From contig DIFZ01000050.1 of NCBI GenBank assembly GCA_002419385.1, forward strand, positions 1 through 64,000: DNA of 64,000 nucleotides, written 5' to 3'. Within the stretch, counting starts at the first letter, position 1. Every line of letters starts with the position of its first letter. The position numbers and the translations under genes are program-made. This stretch comes from Geobacter sp. UBA5735. GTDB lineage: Bacteria; Desulfobacterota; Desulfuromonadia; Geobacterales; Geobacteraceae. Of this stretch, positions 7,043 to 15,980 are shown piece by piece. The notes beneath the pieces were generated by a model. The model was not told where the DNA came from, did no database searches, and worked only from the letters and a program-made list of their open reading frames with translations.

Positions 7043-8029
7043 ATGACACGTTTCCAGGACATTATCCAGCGGCTGCTCGAAGGGTCAGCACCATCCCCCC
7101 GGGAATCTTCCCTGCTCGAAACAGCACGGGGGGACGATTTTTACCAATTGCTCGCCACTGCCAACCGGATCAGGGAGGAGCACTTCGGCAACAGGGTCCG
7201 CCTCTGCTCGATCGTCAACGCCAAATCGGGCCGATGCCCGGAAAACTGCGCTTTCTGTGCCCAATCTGTCCACCATGACACGGACGCCCCTGTTTACCCT
7301 CTGCTGGACCCTGAAGAGATCGCCGCCAACGCTCTCAAAGCCGGGAAAGCGGGCTCGTCTTGTTTCGGCATCGTTACGAGCGGTTCTTCAATAAACAAAG
7401 GTCCCGAACTGGAGCGCATCTGCGCTGCACTGCGAACAATCCGATCGTGTTCGTCACTCTCACCTTCATGTTCCCTGGGGAACATAGAACTGGAAGCCGC
7501 GGTCCGCCTGAAGGAAGCCGGTGCCGTCACGTACCACCACAACCTGGAAACCTCCCGCTCCTTTTTCCCGTCCATCTGCACAACGCACGATTATGACGAG
7601 GATGTTGCAACCATCCGCAACGCGAAACAGGCCGGCCTCGATGTCTGCTGCGGCGGCATTTTCGGATTGGGTGAATCCATGGCCCAGCGCATTGAACTGG
7701 CTCTGACGCTGCGCGACCTGGACGTGGACTCGGTGCCGGTCAATTTCCTGAACCCCATCCCCGGGACCAGGCTGGGTGACGCGGATTATCTCACCCCCAT
7801 GACCTGCCTGGCGATCATCGCCGTCTTCAGGCTCGTCCTTCCGGGAAAAAAGATCACCGTCTGCGGCGGTCGCGAACGGAACCTCAGGGACCTGCAATCA
7901 TGGATTTTCCATGCCGGAGCCAACGGGATGATGGTCGGCAACTACCTTACCACAACGGGCCGGGACGAGGCCCGGGACATGCAGATGCTCAGGGATCTGG
8001 GTATGATCATCGAAACGTGCGCATGCTGA
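7043..8029 (+). CDS. bioB: Biotin synthase
   Basis: 328-residue radical-SAM enzyme that inserts sulfur into dethiobiotin to make biotin. The radical-SAM cysteines are C65-x3-C69-x2-C72 (GRCPENCAFCAQ). Downstream blocks YHHNLETS, CCGGIFGLGE and VNFLNPIPGTRL are typical of BioB. ATG 7043 has a GGAG about 10 bases upstream. It is the first gene of bioB-bioD-bioA, 23 bases before bioD, and lies behind a BirA operator, so it should be repressed when biotin is plentiful. Confidence 0.98.
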   Translation: MTRFQDIIQRLLEGSAPSPRESSLLETARGDDFYQLLATANRIREEHFGNRVRLCSIVNAKSGRCPENCAFCAQSVHHDTDAPVYPLLDPEEIAANALKAGKAGSSCFGIVTSGSSINKGPELERICAALRTIRSCSSLSPSCSLGNIELEAAVRLKEAGAVTYHHNLETSRSFFPSICTTHDYDEDVATIRNAKQAGLDVCCGGIFGLGESMAQRIELALTLRDLDVDSVPVNFLNPIPGTRLGDADYLTPMTCLAIIAVFRLVLPGKKITVCGGRERNLRDLQSWIFHAGANGMMVGNYLTTTGRDEARDMQMLRDLGMIIETCAC

Positions 8030-8052
8030 TGGGGCGCTAAAGGAGGAAGCGT

Positions 8053-8778
8053 ATTTCAGCCAAAGGATTGTTCATAACCGGCACCGACACCGGTGTCGGA
8101 AAGACCGTGGTTGCCGCAGCGATCGCCCGGCACCTTTCACGTCAGGGCTGCTCTGTCGCAGTCCTGAAACCGGTCACCAGCGGTGCAGTCGAAAAGGAAG
8201 GTTCACTGATCTCGGAAGACGCGGAACTGCTCCGCTGGGCATCGGGATGCCATGCTCCGGTTCACGTCACCTCGCCCTATGTTCTTCGTGAGGCCATCGC
8301 TCCCTCGGAAGCTGCGCTCCGCGAAGGCAGGGAAATCAGTTTCGGACCCATACGGGACGCCTATGAACAGCTCGCCGCTTCCCACGACCTGGTGATCGTT
8401 GAAGGCGCAGGAGGCCTGCTGGTGCCCCTGGCTCAGGATCTGCTGGTTGCAGACCTGCCGGCACGTCTCGGCCTGCCGCTGCTCATCGTGGCACGCCCCG
8501 ATCTGGGGACCGTAAACCACACGCTCATGACCTGCGAATGCGCCCTTGCGCGGCATATCAGGGTAGCGGGCATCATCATCAACGGCCAGGCCGGCAGCCC
8601 TGCCGCTGCAGAGGAATATGCCCCGCGCCTCATTTCGGAGCTTGCACCCGTCCCCCTCCTGGGGGTTCTCCCCCGCCTCGAAACCAGTGACCAAAAGGAC
8701 CTGGTGGCGAAACTCGCTCCGCAGGTTGCCGGGATGCGCCTGGAAACCGTTCTTGCCCTGGAGGTGAACCGTGGCTGA
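8053..8778 (+). CDS. bioD: Dethiobiotin synthetase; likely AUU start codon
   Basis: ATP-dependent ring closure of diaminopelargonate to dethiobiotin. The P-loop is GTDTGVGKT. A TAA at 8038-8040 closes the frame upstream, leaving only ATT (8053) or TTG (8068) as starts. AGGAGG at 8041-8046 is 6 bases from the ATT but 21 from the TTG. Starting at ATT gives M-SAKGLFITGTDTGVGKT, matching the usual BioD N-terminal length; the TTG start trims five residues ahead of the first strand. I therefore choose ATT, a rare codon under IF3 discrimination, and count 241 residues. bioA overlaps the last 8 bases. Confidence 0.9.
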   Translation: MSAKGLFITGTDTGVGKTVVAAAIARHLSRQGCSVAVLKPVTSGAVEKEGSLISEDAELLRWASGCHAPVHVTSPYVLREAIAPSEAALREGREISFGPIRDAYEQLAASHDLVIVEGAGGLLVPLAQDLLVADLPARLGLPLLIVARPDLGTVNHTLMTCECALARHIRVAGIIINGQAGSPAAAEEYAPRLISELAPVPLLGVLPRLETSDQKDLVAKLAPQVAGMRLETVLALEVNRG

Positions 8779-10147
8779 ATTCGATACCCGCACGTTGCAG
8801 AACTTCGACCATACCTATGTCTGGCACCCTTTCACCCAGATGAGAGACTGGGAAGCGGAAGATCCGGTCGTGATCTGCCGCGGCGAAGGTCCGTATCTGT
8901 TTGATACAGACGGCAACCGTTACCTGGACGGCATAGCTTCAGTCTGGACCAACGTGCACGGGCACTGCCGCAGGGAAATCAACGATGCGGTCATCGAACA
9001 GGTGAACCGGCTCGAACATTCCACCCTGCTGGGTCTCGCAAACGACAGGTCCGCGGTGCTGGCCAAGCGGCTCGTGGAAACGGTCCCGCCCGGCCTCTGC
9101 AAGGTTTTTTATTCCGACAACGGTTCAACGGCTGTGGAAATAGCTCTGAAGATGGCATTCCAGTATCAGCTGCACCGGGGCGGCAGGCATGCCCGGAAAT
9201 CGTGCTTCATAACCTTCCGTAACGCCTATCACGGAGACACCATCGGTGCTGTGAGCGTAGGAGGCATCGACCTGTTCCACGGCGTCTTCAAACCGCTGCT
9301 CTTCAGGTCGATCCAGGCTCCCTCACCCTATTGCTACCGCTGCGAGCTTGGCGGCACCCGCGACGGAAATTGTCCCCGGCACTGCCTGACAGAGCTTGAA
9401 AGGATAATGGCAGACAATGCGGAGAACATCGCCGGCCTGATAATCGAGCCGCTCATGCAATGCGCCGGTGGGATGATCGCCCAGCCTCCGGGGTTCGTTG
9501 CAAAAGTCAGGGAACTGTGCGATCGCTACGATATCCTTATGATCGCCGATGAGGTGGCAGTTGGATTCGGCAGGACCGGCGCCATGTTCGCCTGCGAGAG
9601 GGAAGGCGTGACCCCTGACCTGATGGCGCTGTCGAAAGGCCTGACCGCGGGATACCTGCCGCTGGCAGCCACCCTCGCCACACAGAGGATTTACGATGCC
9701 TTCCTTGGTGACTACAGCGAAATGAAAACTTTCTTTCACGGTCACACCTTTACCGGCAACCCGGTTGCGTGTGCCGCTGCGCTGGCCAGTCTGGATCTCT
9801 TCGAGAGCGACCACCTGCTGGCAAGCCTCCCGGCCAAGATGGACCTCCTGGAAAAACGGCTTGCGGAAACAGCGACACGGGAACACGTGGGCGATGTGCG
9901 ACAGATCGGCATGATGGCCGGTATAGAGCTGGTTGTCGACAGGGGCAGCCGCGAAGCCTATCCCTGGCAGGACAGAATCGGCATCGCCGTCTGCAGGCAC
10001 GCCAGGAAACGCGGCATTTTTCTCAGGCCTCTGGGAAACATCATAGTGGTGTTCCCTCCTCTCTCCATTTGCGTTGAAGAGTTGGAGGAGTTGATGCACG
10101 GTATTGAATCATCAATCAAGGACGTGACTGAAGGAAAATATCCGTAA
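8771..10147 (+). CDS. bioA: Adenosylmethionine-8-amino-7-oxononanoate aminotransferase
   Basis: 458-residue class III PLP aminotransferase that makes 7,8-diaminopelargonate, the step before BioD. YVWHPFTQM near the N-terminus is a BioA mark. The PLP aspartate is in MIADEV (Asp260) and the Schiff-base lysine is Lys289 (ALSKG). It starts at a GTG (8771) with GGAGGTG a few bases upstream, overlapping the bioD stop, so translation is probably coupled. It is the last gene of the biotin operon; no bioC, bioF or bioH is in this window. Confidence 0.97.
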   Translation: MAEFDTRTLQNFDHTYVWHPFTQMRDWEAEDPVVICRGEGPYLFDTDGNRYLDGIASVWTNVHGHCRREINDAVIEQVNRLEHSTLLGLANDRSAVLAKRLVETVPPGLCKVFYSDNGSTAVEIALKMAFQYQLHRGGRHARKSCFITFRNAYHGDTIGAVSVGGIDLFHGVFKPLLFRSIQAPSPYCYRCELGGTRDGNCPRHCLTELERIMADNAENIAGLIIEPLMQCAGGMIAQPPGFVAKVRELCDRYDILMIADEVAVGFGRTGAMFACEREGVTPDLMALSKGLTAGYLPLAATLATQRIYDAFLGDYSEMKTFFHGHTFTGNPVACAAALASLDLFESDHLLASLPAKMDLLEKRLAETATREHVGDVRQIGMMAGIELVVDRGSREAYPWQDRIGIAVCRHARKRGIFLRPLGNIIVVFPPLSICVEELEELMHGIESSIKDVTEGKYP

Positions 10148-10163
10148 ACCATTCACCGCAACA

Positions 10164-10186
10164 GGGGTCTGCGGAATCAGACCCCC
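10164..10186 (+). terminator. Weak terminator after bioA
   Basis: GGGGTCTG (10164-10171) pairs with CAGACCCC (10178-10185) around a 6-base loop. No T-run follows, so it is a weak or factor-assisted site at best. Confidence 0.45.
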
Positions 10187-10722
10187 ATCCCCTCGCTGAT
10201 CTCCTCTCTTTTCCTTTCTGGTGAGAATATTTCAAGCTGCCTATCTCGATAAAGTATCTATCAGCACTTTCGCCTCGTCTTTCAATCCATGCAGTTGATT
10301 ATCAGACAAACGGTGTTATATGTTTTAATCAGTGGCCAACCGGAAACTCCGGAAAGGCACAAGTCGGTTTTCAATTCGGGAACTGCCTGTAATAGGATGA
10401 CAAGGCCGGAGCGGAGCTTTCGAGGAGCGCGTGATCGGCTTCAGTGCAAAATCTCGAAAACCGGGAATGCGCTTGAAACCTGTAAAATATCCGACCATCC
10501 AATCGCCAGTTGACAGATTGTAACGAGCGACGAGGAAGTTCCGCTCCGGACCCAGAGAAACTTTCCGGATGGGAACTAATCAGCATATGACTAACGACGA
10601 GAGACCGTCCACGCCGGAGGATCAAAAAGCATCGAGGAACTCGTTTTTCCTCTGGTACCTACTGGTTTTACAGACTGAGCTATCTGCACCAGGTGCAAAA
10701 AAGCCCTGAAAAGGAGAATGAC
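10187..10722. other. Long gene-free region before DUF4382 gene
   Basis: About 535 bases with no supported gene. A possible promoter lies near 10295-10320 (TTGATT then TATATG). Hairpin-forming stretches include CCGGA-aac-TCCGG near 10340 and GAGGAA/TTCCTC near 10635-10655. It does not match the c-di-GMP (GEMM) or other riboswitch cores I know. It may be a structured 5' leader. Confidence 0.4.
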
Positions 10723-11964
10723 ATGTCACAGGGAAAGTTCTCGATATCGAAAATTTTTCTGGTTGTTGTGTTGTCTTTCGCGGCATCACTTCTGCTCTTC
10801 GGATGCGGAGGCGGAAGCGGATCCAGCTCTGATGGCGGAAGCGGAACGTTGAGCGTCTCCTTGACCGATGATGCAGCATGCGGCTATGATGAAGTGAATG
10901 TGACTGTCAGCAGGGTACGTGTTCATCAAAACGCATCTGCCGAAGCAAGCGATGCCGGCTGGACCGACATTACCCTCAACCCGGCACGGAAAATCAACCT
11001 GCTCGACCTTACCAACGGTGCGCTGGAAACATTGGGCCAGACGCCGCTGCCTGCCGGGCACTACACCCAAATCCGGCTGGTTCTGGTTCCCAACACGACA
11101 ACCCCTCTCGCCAATTCGGTTGTGCTTTCGGGGACTGCAACCGAGATCCCCCTCGAAACGCCGAGCGCGGTGCAGAGCGGCATCAAGCTGATTAATGAAT
11201 TTGATGTTGCGGCAGGCCAACGCGTCGATCTTGTGCTCGATTTCGACGCTTGCAAGTCAGTCGTCAAGGCGGGAGCAAGCGGCAGATACAACTTGAAGCC
11301 CGTGATCAAGGTAATTCCCACTGTGCTGAACGGAATCGAAGGTTATGTCGAAGTTCCCTCCCTTGGCAGCAATGTTTATATCACAGCGCAACAGAACGGC
11401 ACTGTAATCGCTTCAACTGTGCCGACACCTGATCCTCCCCCAAATCCGAACCAAGGCTATTTTCTGCTTGCCCGACTAGTGCCGGGAACCTATGACGTCG
11501 TTCTCACCGCTGACGGACGTACAACAACAGTCATTGCCTCAGTGCCGGTCGCTAACTCAACCAGCATCACCGTCTTGAGCACCAGTGCCGAACCTATTCT
11601 CTTGCCGCTCTCGTCGACGACACCTGCTGCCAGGAGCATCAGCGGTACGGTAACGTTGAACCCGGCCAGCACAAGTTATGAAGCCATCTATGTTGCAGCG
11701 AAGCAGACCTTTGGCAGCAGTCCGACTGTAACGGTAAAATCGCAGGCGGTCGCTCCTTCGTATGGCATTTATGCACTGACGTTGCCAATTGACTCGCCGC
11801 TTCTCGGCCACTATGGTACAGGTACGTTGCCGATTGCTTTTTCCCCGCAACCGGCAGCAGGCCAGTACACTGTCGAAGCTTCTTTCACCGGTTATGTGAC
11901 ACAGTCTGCCAACACGAATATTTCAGCAGCTGATGCAATCCTGAACTTCACCTTGGTGCCCTAG
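10723..11964 (+). CDS. DUF4382-domain lipoprotein with carboxypeptidase-like repeats
   Basis: 413 residues from ATG 10723 (AAAGGAG upstream). The signal peptide ends in lipobox LLFGC with a Gly/Ser-rich linker after the cysteine, so it is exported and lipid-anchored. The DUF4382 domain runs about residues 42-210 (GTLSVSLTDDAACGYDEVNV..., INLLDLTNG, LPAGHYTQIRL). The C-terminal half has two beta-rich segments (PGTYDVVLTADGRTTT and ISGTVTLNPAST) resembling regulatory-like Ig/prealbumin folds. The function is unknown; such proteins are typical surface lipoproteins. It is monocistronic, with a long leader and a strong terminator. Confidence 0.85.
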   Translation: MSQGKFSISKIFLVVVLSFAASLLLFGCGGGSGSSSDGGSGTLSVSLTDDAACGYDEVNVTVSRVRVHQNASAEASDAGWTDITLNPARKINLLDLTNGALETLGQTPLPAGHYTQIRLVLVPNTTTPLANSVVLSGTATEIPLETPSAVQSGIKLINEFDVAAGQRVDLVLDFDACKSVVKAGASGRYNLKPVIKVIPTVLNGIEGYVEVPSLGSNVYITAQQNGTVIASTVPTPDPPPNPNQGYFLLARLVPGTYDVVLTADGRTTTVIASVPVANSTSITVLSTSAEPILLPLSSTTPAARSISGTVTLNPASTSYEAIYVAAKQTFGSSPTVTVKSQAVAPSYGIYALTLPIDSPLLGHYGTGTLPIAFSPQPAAGQYTVEASFTGYVTQSANTNISAADAILNFTLVP

Positions 11965-12042
11965 GCCATATTTTTCTGAAAAGGTAAAGGTTTTGGAACC
12001 GGTTGCGACGGGTCAAACCAAGAGGAACAGTGTTACACGAAT

Positions 12043-12086
12043 AATGGCTGTCAAAGCGGATTCCGCGTTGGCAGCCATATTTTTTA
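12043..12086 (+). terminator. Terminator after DUF4382 gene
   Basis: ATGGCTGTCAA-GCGGA pairs with TCCGC-TTGGCAGCCAT (12044-12078), with a small mismatch, followed by ATTTTTTAT. Confidence 0.8.
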
Positions 12087-12143
12087 TGGTGCGGAGTTAT
12101 TGATCAACCAGGAGAGTATACTGCAGGGGCTTCGCATGCAGAA

Positions 12144-12172
12144 AGCCCCTGCTGCTTATTGGCAGCAGGGGC
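12144..12172 (-). terminator. Terminator after pyruvate carboxylase
   Basis: GCCCCTGCTGC and GCAGCAGGGGC form an 11-bp stem between 12144 and 12171 around a short loop, 46 bases beyond the stop on the minus strand. A second overlapping stem (12122-12150, GCAGGGGCTT/AAGCCCCTGC) could form instead. The T-tract is short. Confidence 0.65.
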
Positions 12173-12217
12173 GCAAAGAAGTACATTCAGAAATGAACCG
12201 CTCTTCCCGTCAGGCTG

Positions 12218-15200
12218 TCAGGCCATGACGATGATGAGGTCCTCTTTCTCAACCTTGTCTCCATCCTCGAACTTGACCTCGGCGATCTTCCCGTCAGCCT
12301 TGGCCTTGATGTTGGTCTCCAGTTTCATGGCTTCAGTCACCATGAGTATGTCTCCTGCCTTGACCTCGTCGCCGACCTTGACATGGACCTTGAGGATCTT
12401 GCCCGGCATCGGGGCGCCCACGTGGCGGGGATTGTACTTGTCGGCCTTGACCCGCTCCTTTTCCTCGGTCGCCACGGACAGGTCCCTGACGGAAACGGAG
12501 CGCGCCAGGCCGTTCAGTTCGAAATATACCTGGCGTGTACCGTCGGGATGCACCGCTCCGATAGCGTTCAGCTTTATGATCAGGGTCTTGCCGGGGTCGA
12601 TTTCGACAGAGGTTTCCTGGCCCGGCTCCAGCCCGTAGAAAAATATGGGCGTCGGGATGACCGAGGTATCGGAAAAGTCCAGGCGGTGACAGTCGAATTC
12701 CGGGTAGACGTTCGGATAGAGGATATGGGAAAGCAACGCCGTGTCATCGATGGCGTGACCGACTTTCACCTCCAGCCTCTGCCGCTCGCCTTCAAGATCC
12801 ACCGGCGGCAGGAGTTCACCCGGCCTGCAGGTGATCGGCTTTTCGTCCTTCAGCACGATCTTCTGCACAGTTTCAGGGAACCCCCCGTAGGGCTGGCCGA
12901 TCATGCCCTTGAAGAAACCGACAACTGATTCGGGGAAGGTCAGATCATCTCCCTTGCTGAAGACATCGTCCACGTCCATGTTGTTCTTGACCAGGAAGAT
13001 CGCCATGTCACCCACGACCTTCGACGACGGAGTAACCTTGATAATGTCGCCGAACAGGAGGTTGACCTTGTGGTACATCTCCTTGCACTCGTCCCATCGG
13101 TCCAGCAGGCCGAGAGCGGCAACCTGCGGCTTGTAGTTGGAATACTGTCCGCCGGGGATCTCGTGGTGGTAAACCTCGGCAGTCCCGCTCTTCAGGCCGG
13201 ATTCGAACGGGGCATAATAGTCACGGACTGTCTCCCAATAATTGGCGAGTTTCTGTAATCCGGACTCATTGAGCTGGGGGTCCCATTCACTGCCGCGCAG
13301 CGCAGCGATCACGGCGTTCAGGTTCGGTTGAGCCGTGAGTCCGGAAATGGACGAAAGAGATGCGTCGACAATGTCCACGCCGGCCTGGCAGGCCATGAGC
13401 AGCGAAGCCTCGCCATTGCCGGAGGTGTCGTGGGTATGGAGGTGCACCGGAATCCCGATTTCCTCCTTCAGTGTCTTTACCAGCTTGTGGGCGGCGAACG
13501 GTTTGAGCAGCCCCGCCATATCCTTGATGGCAAGGATGTGTGCGCCCATCTTTTCCAGTTCCTTGGCAAGGGAAACGTAATACCCCAGGGGATATTTGTC
13601 TCTCTTGGGATCGGCAATGTCGCCGGTGTAGCAGATCGAAGCCTCGCACACCTTGCCGGTCTTCCGGACGGCCTCCATGGCGACCGTCATCCCCTTGGTC
13701 CAGTTGAGCGAGTCAAAGACACGGAAGATGTCGATGCCGCTTGCCGCGGCTTCTTCAACGAACCGCTCAACCACGTTGTCGGGATAATTGGTGTAGCCGA
13801 CGGCGTTGGACCCGCGCAGCAGCATCTGGAAAAGGATGTTGGGGACGGCTTCCTTCAACTTGTGCAGGCGCTGCCACGGGCATTCCTTGAGGAAGCGCAT
13901 GGCGACGTCAAACGTGGCGCCGCCCCACATTTCGAGGGAAAACAGCCCGTCTCCCAGGACCGACGTGGGTTCGGCGATGCGGAGCAGGTCAAAGGTCCGG
14001 ACGCGGGTGGCCAAAAGAGACTGGTGCGCATCGCGCATGGTGGTGTCGCAAATGAGAATATTTTTCTGGTCAAGGGCCCACTGTGCGAGCCCCTCGGGAC
14101 CCCGTTCCCTGAGGATTTCGGCGGTACCGCCCGACCGTGGGGCGCACGGATCCACTTCAGGCACGCGGGGCTCGATCAGTTCGATGGATCGCAACGGTTT
14201 CGCGATCCCCTGCGACCCGTTGACGATGACGTTGGCGAGGAAGCTCAGTATCTTCGTCGCACGGTCCTTCTTCTCGCGCATGCACATCAGTTCCGGATGC
14301 TTGTCGATGAACGAGGTGTCACATTTCCCCGCAAGAAACACAGGATGGGAAACCACGTTCTCGAGAAAAGCGATATTGGTATTGACGCCTCTGATCCTGA
14401 ATTCCTGCAATGAGCGGTTCATCACCCGCGCTGCTTCTTTCAGGTTCAGCCCCCAGGTGCTGATCTTCACCAGGAGCGAGTCATAGTGGGGCGTGATGTG
14501 GGCACCGGTAAAGGCATTGCCCGCATCGAGCCGCACTCCGGTGCCTCCTGGCGAACGGTATGCCTTCAGGACCCCGAAATCGGGTGCGAAGTTGTTCTTC
14601 GGATCTTCGGTCGTTATACGGCACTGTATGGCATGACCCCACATTGTGATCGCATCCTGCCCCGTTATGCCGATCTCCGGATCGGAAAGGCGCAAGCCTT
14701 CCGCAACCAGTAACTGTGCCTGCACCAGGTTCCTGCCGGTGATCATCTCGGTGACGGTATGTTCGACCTGGATGCGCGGATTCATCTCGATGAAGTAGTG
14801 GTTCCCCTCCTGGTCGAGGAGGAACTCGACAGTGCCGGCGTTGCGGTAGTTGACATATCGTGCGACCCGCAGCGCCGCCTGGCAGAGCTCTTCCCTTTTT
14901 TCCGGGTTCAGGTGTGACGGCGCGAATTCGACCACCTTCTGGTGACGGCGCTGGATGGAACAGTCCCGCTCGAAAAAATGGACGATGTTGCCGTAGTTGT
15001 CGCCGAGCACCTGCACCTCGATGTGCTTGGGATGCTCGATGAACTTCTCGAGGAAGACCGCCTCGTTGCCGAAGGCAGCCTTTGCCTCGCTCCGGGCACT
15101 CGCCAGTCCTTCCAGGAGTTCCCGCTGGTTGCGCGCCACCCGCATGCCCCGACCGCCGCCGCCGGCTGCAGCCTTGATGATGACCGGATACCCTGCATGT

Positions 15201-15661
15201 TCCACGAATCCGAGGGCGTCGCCCTCTACCGTGACAGGTTCCGTTGTCCCGGGAATCACCGGCACCGATGCGGCAATGGCAACTTTGCGAGCCGCAATCT
15301 TGTCGCCCACCATCCGCTGCATCTGGGCAGTCGGCCCGATGAAAACGATGCCGGATGCTTCACACTTTTCAGCGAACTCCGAATTTTCGGAAAGGAAGCC
15401 GTAGCCGGGGTGAATGGCATCGACTCCTTTTTTTAAGGCCAGGTCGATGATTTCATCGATGCCCAGATAGGCATCGACCGGTTTCTTTCCCCGGCCGATG
15501 AGGTACGCCTCGTCAGCCTTGTATCGGTACAGGGATAGTTTGTCTTCCTGCGAATAAATGGCGACCGTGCCGATTCCCAGTTCACTGCAGGCTCTGAAAA
15601 TACGGATCGCTATCTCGCCCCTGTTGGCGGCCATCACTTTTTTGAATTTTCTCTTTTCCAT
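12218..15661 (-). CDS. pyc: Pyruvate carboxylase
   Basis: 1147-residue single-chain enzyme carboxylating pyruvate to oxaloacetate with ATP and biotin, the anaplerotic feed of the TCA cycle. Order: biotin carboxylase (about 1-455, ATP-grasp with AAAGGGGRGMR and FIEMNPRIQVEHTVTE), carboxyltransferase (about 530-830, TTMRDAHQSLLATR), the PYC/OADA region, and a biotinyl domain ending the protein with EAMKLE (biotinylated Lys1113). The start ATG has GGGAG 7 bases upstream. It is transcribed alone. Its need for biotin fits the nearby bioBDA operon. Confidence 0.98.
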   Translation of the reverse strand: MEKRKFKKVMAANRGEIAIRIFRACSELGIGTVAIYSQEDKLSLYRYKADEAYLIGRGKKPVDAYLGIDEIIDLALKKGVDAIHPGYGFLSENSEFAEKCEASGIVFIGPTAQMQRMVGDKIAARKVAIAASVPVIPGTTEPVTVEGDALGFVEHAGYPVIIKAAAGGGGRGMRVARNQRELLEGLASARSEAKAAFGNEAVFLEKFIEHPKHIEVQVLGDNYGNIVHFFERDCSIQRRHQKVVEFAPSHLNPEKREELCQAALRVARYVNYRNAGTVEFLLDQEGNHYFIEMNPRIQVEHTVTEMITGRNLVQAQLLVAEGLRLSDPEIGITGQDAITMWGHAIQCRITTEDPKNNFAPDFGVLKAYRSPGGTGVRLDAGNAFTGAHITPHYDSLLVKISTWGLNLKEAARVMNRSLQEFRIRGVNTNIAFLENVVSHPVFLAGKCDTSFIDKHPELMCMREKKDRATKILSFLANVIVNGSQGIAKPLRSIELIEPRVPEVDPCAPRSGGTAEILRERGPEGLAQWALDQKNILICDTTMRDAHQSLLATRVRTFDLLRIAEPTSVLGDGLFSLEMWGGATFDVAMRFLKECPWQRLHKLKEAVPNILFQMLLRGSNAVGYTNYPDNVVERFVEEAAASGIDIFRVFDSLNWTKGMTVAMEAVRKTGKVCEASICYTGDIADPKRDKYPLGYYVSLAKELEKMGAHILAIKDMAGLLKPFAAHKLVKTLKEEIGIPVHLHTHDTSGNGEASLLMACQAGVDIVDASLSSISGLTAQPNLNAVIAALRGSEWDPQLNESGLQKLANYWETVRDYYAPFESGLKSGTAEVYHHEIPGGQYSNYKPQVAALGLLDRWDECKEMYHKVNLLFGDIIKVTPSSKVVGDMAIFLVKNNMDVDDVFSKGDDLTFPESVVGFFKGMIGQPYGGFPETVQKIVLKDEKPITCRPGELLPPVDLEGERQRLEVKVGHAIDDTALLSHILYPNVYPEFDCHRLDFSDTSVIPTPIFFYGLEPGQETSVEIDPGKTLIIKLNAIGAVHPDGTRQVYFELNGLARSVSVRDLSVATEEKERVKADKYNPRHVGAPMPGKILKVHVKVGDEVKAGDILMVTEAMKLETNIKAKADGKIAEVKFEDGDKVEKEDLIIVMA

Positions 15662-15803
15662 CGTGCAGCTCCCTGTTCATTAGTAAAAATATTCAATTCC
15701 ATGACAAAACACTGAATAGCATGACATCAGCCGGGAACATCCGCTTTGGCTCCAGAGGAAGCTCGAAGCGAACCAGGTACAAAGGTGCAAGTTACGTATG
15801 AAA

Positions 15804-15826
15804 CCAGATTATTCTTTAAATGTCAA
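15804..15826 (-). promoter_or_regulatory. Candidate promoter for pyc
   Basis: Minus-strand TTGACA at 15821-15826 is followed after 17 bases by TTTCAT, a moderate -10. The leader would be about 130 bases. The rest of the 319-base gap between pyc and the parvulin gene shows no gene. Confidence 0.4.
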
Positions 15827-15913
15827 CAACATATGCGACCCACAAGGATACCGGGCACTCATTGGAGGCTATGAATCATGACATTCGATCGCTTCGGCCA
15901 CAAACATTATTCT

Positions 15914-15941
15914 TTGCTTAGCCAGAGCCCCGTGGTAGAAT
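15914..15941 (+). promoter_or_regulatory. Candidate promoter for the parvulin gene
   Basis: TTGCTT (15914-15919), 16-base spacer, TAGAAT (15936-15941), about 40 bases before the ATG. Confidence 0.5.
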
Positions 15942-15980
15942 TCCCGAGCAGATTAAAAAATCAGTAAAGGAGAATATCGG

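Noticed and set aside
10615..10700. tRNA-like text on the minus strand (GGTGCAGATAGCTCAGTCTGTA)
   Set aside because: The 5' acceptor and D-arm text resembles a tRNA, but there is no matching acceptor 3' strand, anticodon arm or T-loop, so it is not called.
10187..10722. c-di-GMP/cGAMP (GEMM) riboswitch before the DUF4382 gene
   Set aside because: The conserved GEMM core sequences are absent on both strands.
13328..14413. 361-codon frame opposite pyruvate carboxylase
   Set aside because: Antisense shadow in GC-rich coding sequence, without start signal or domain.
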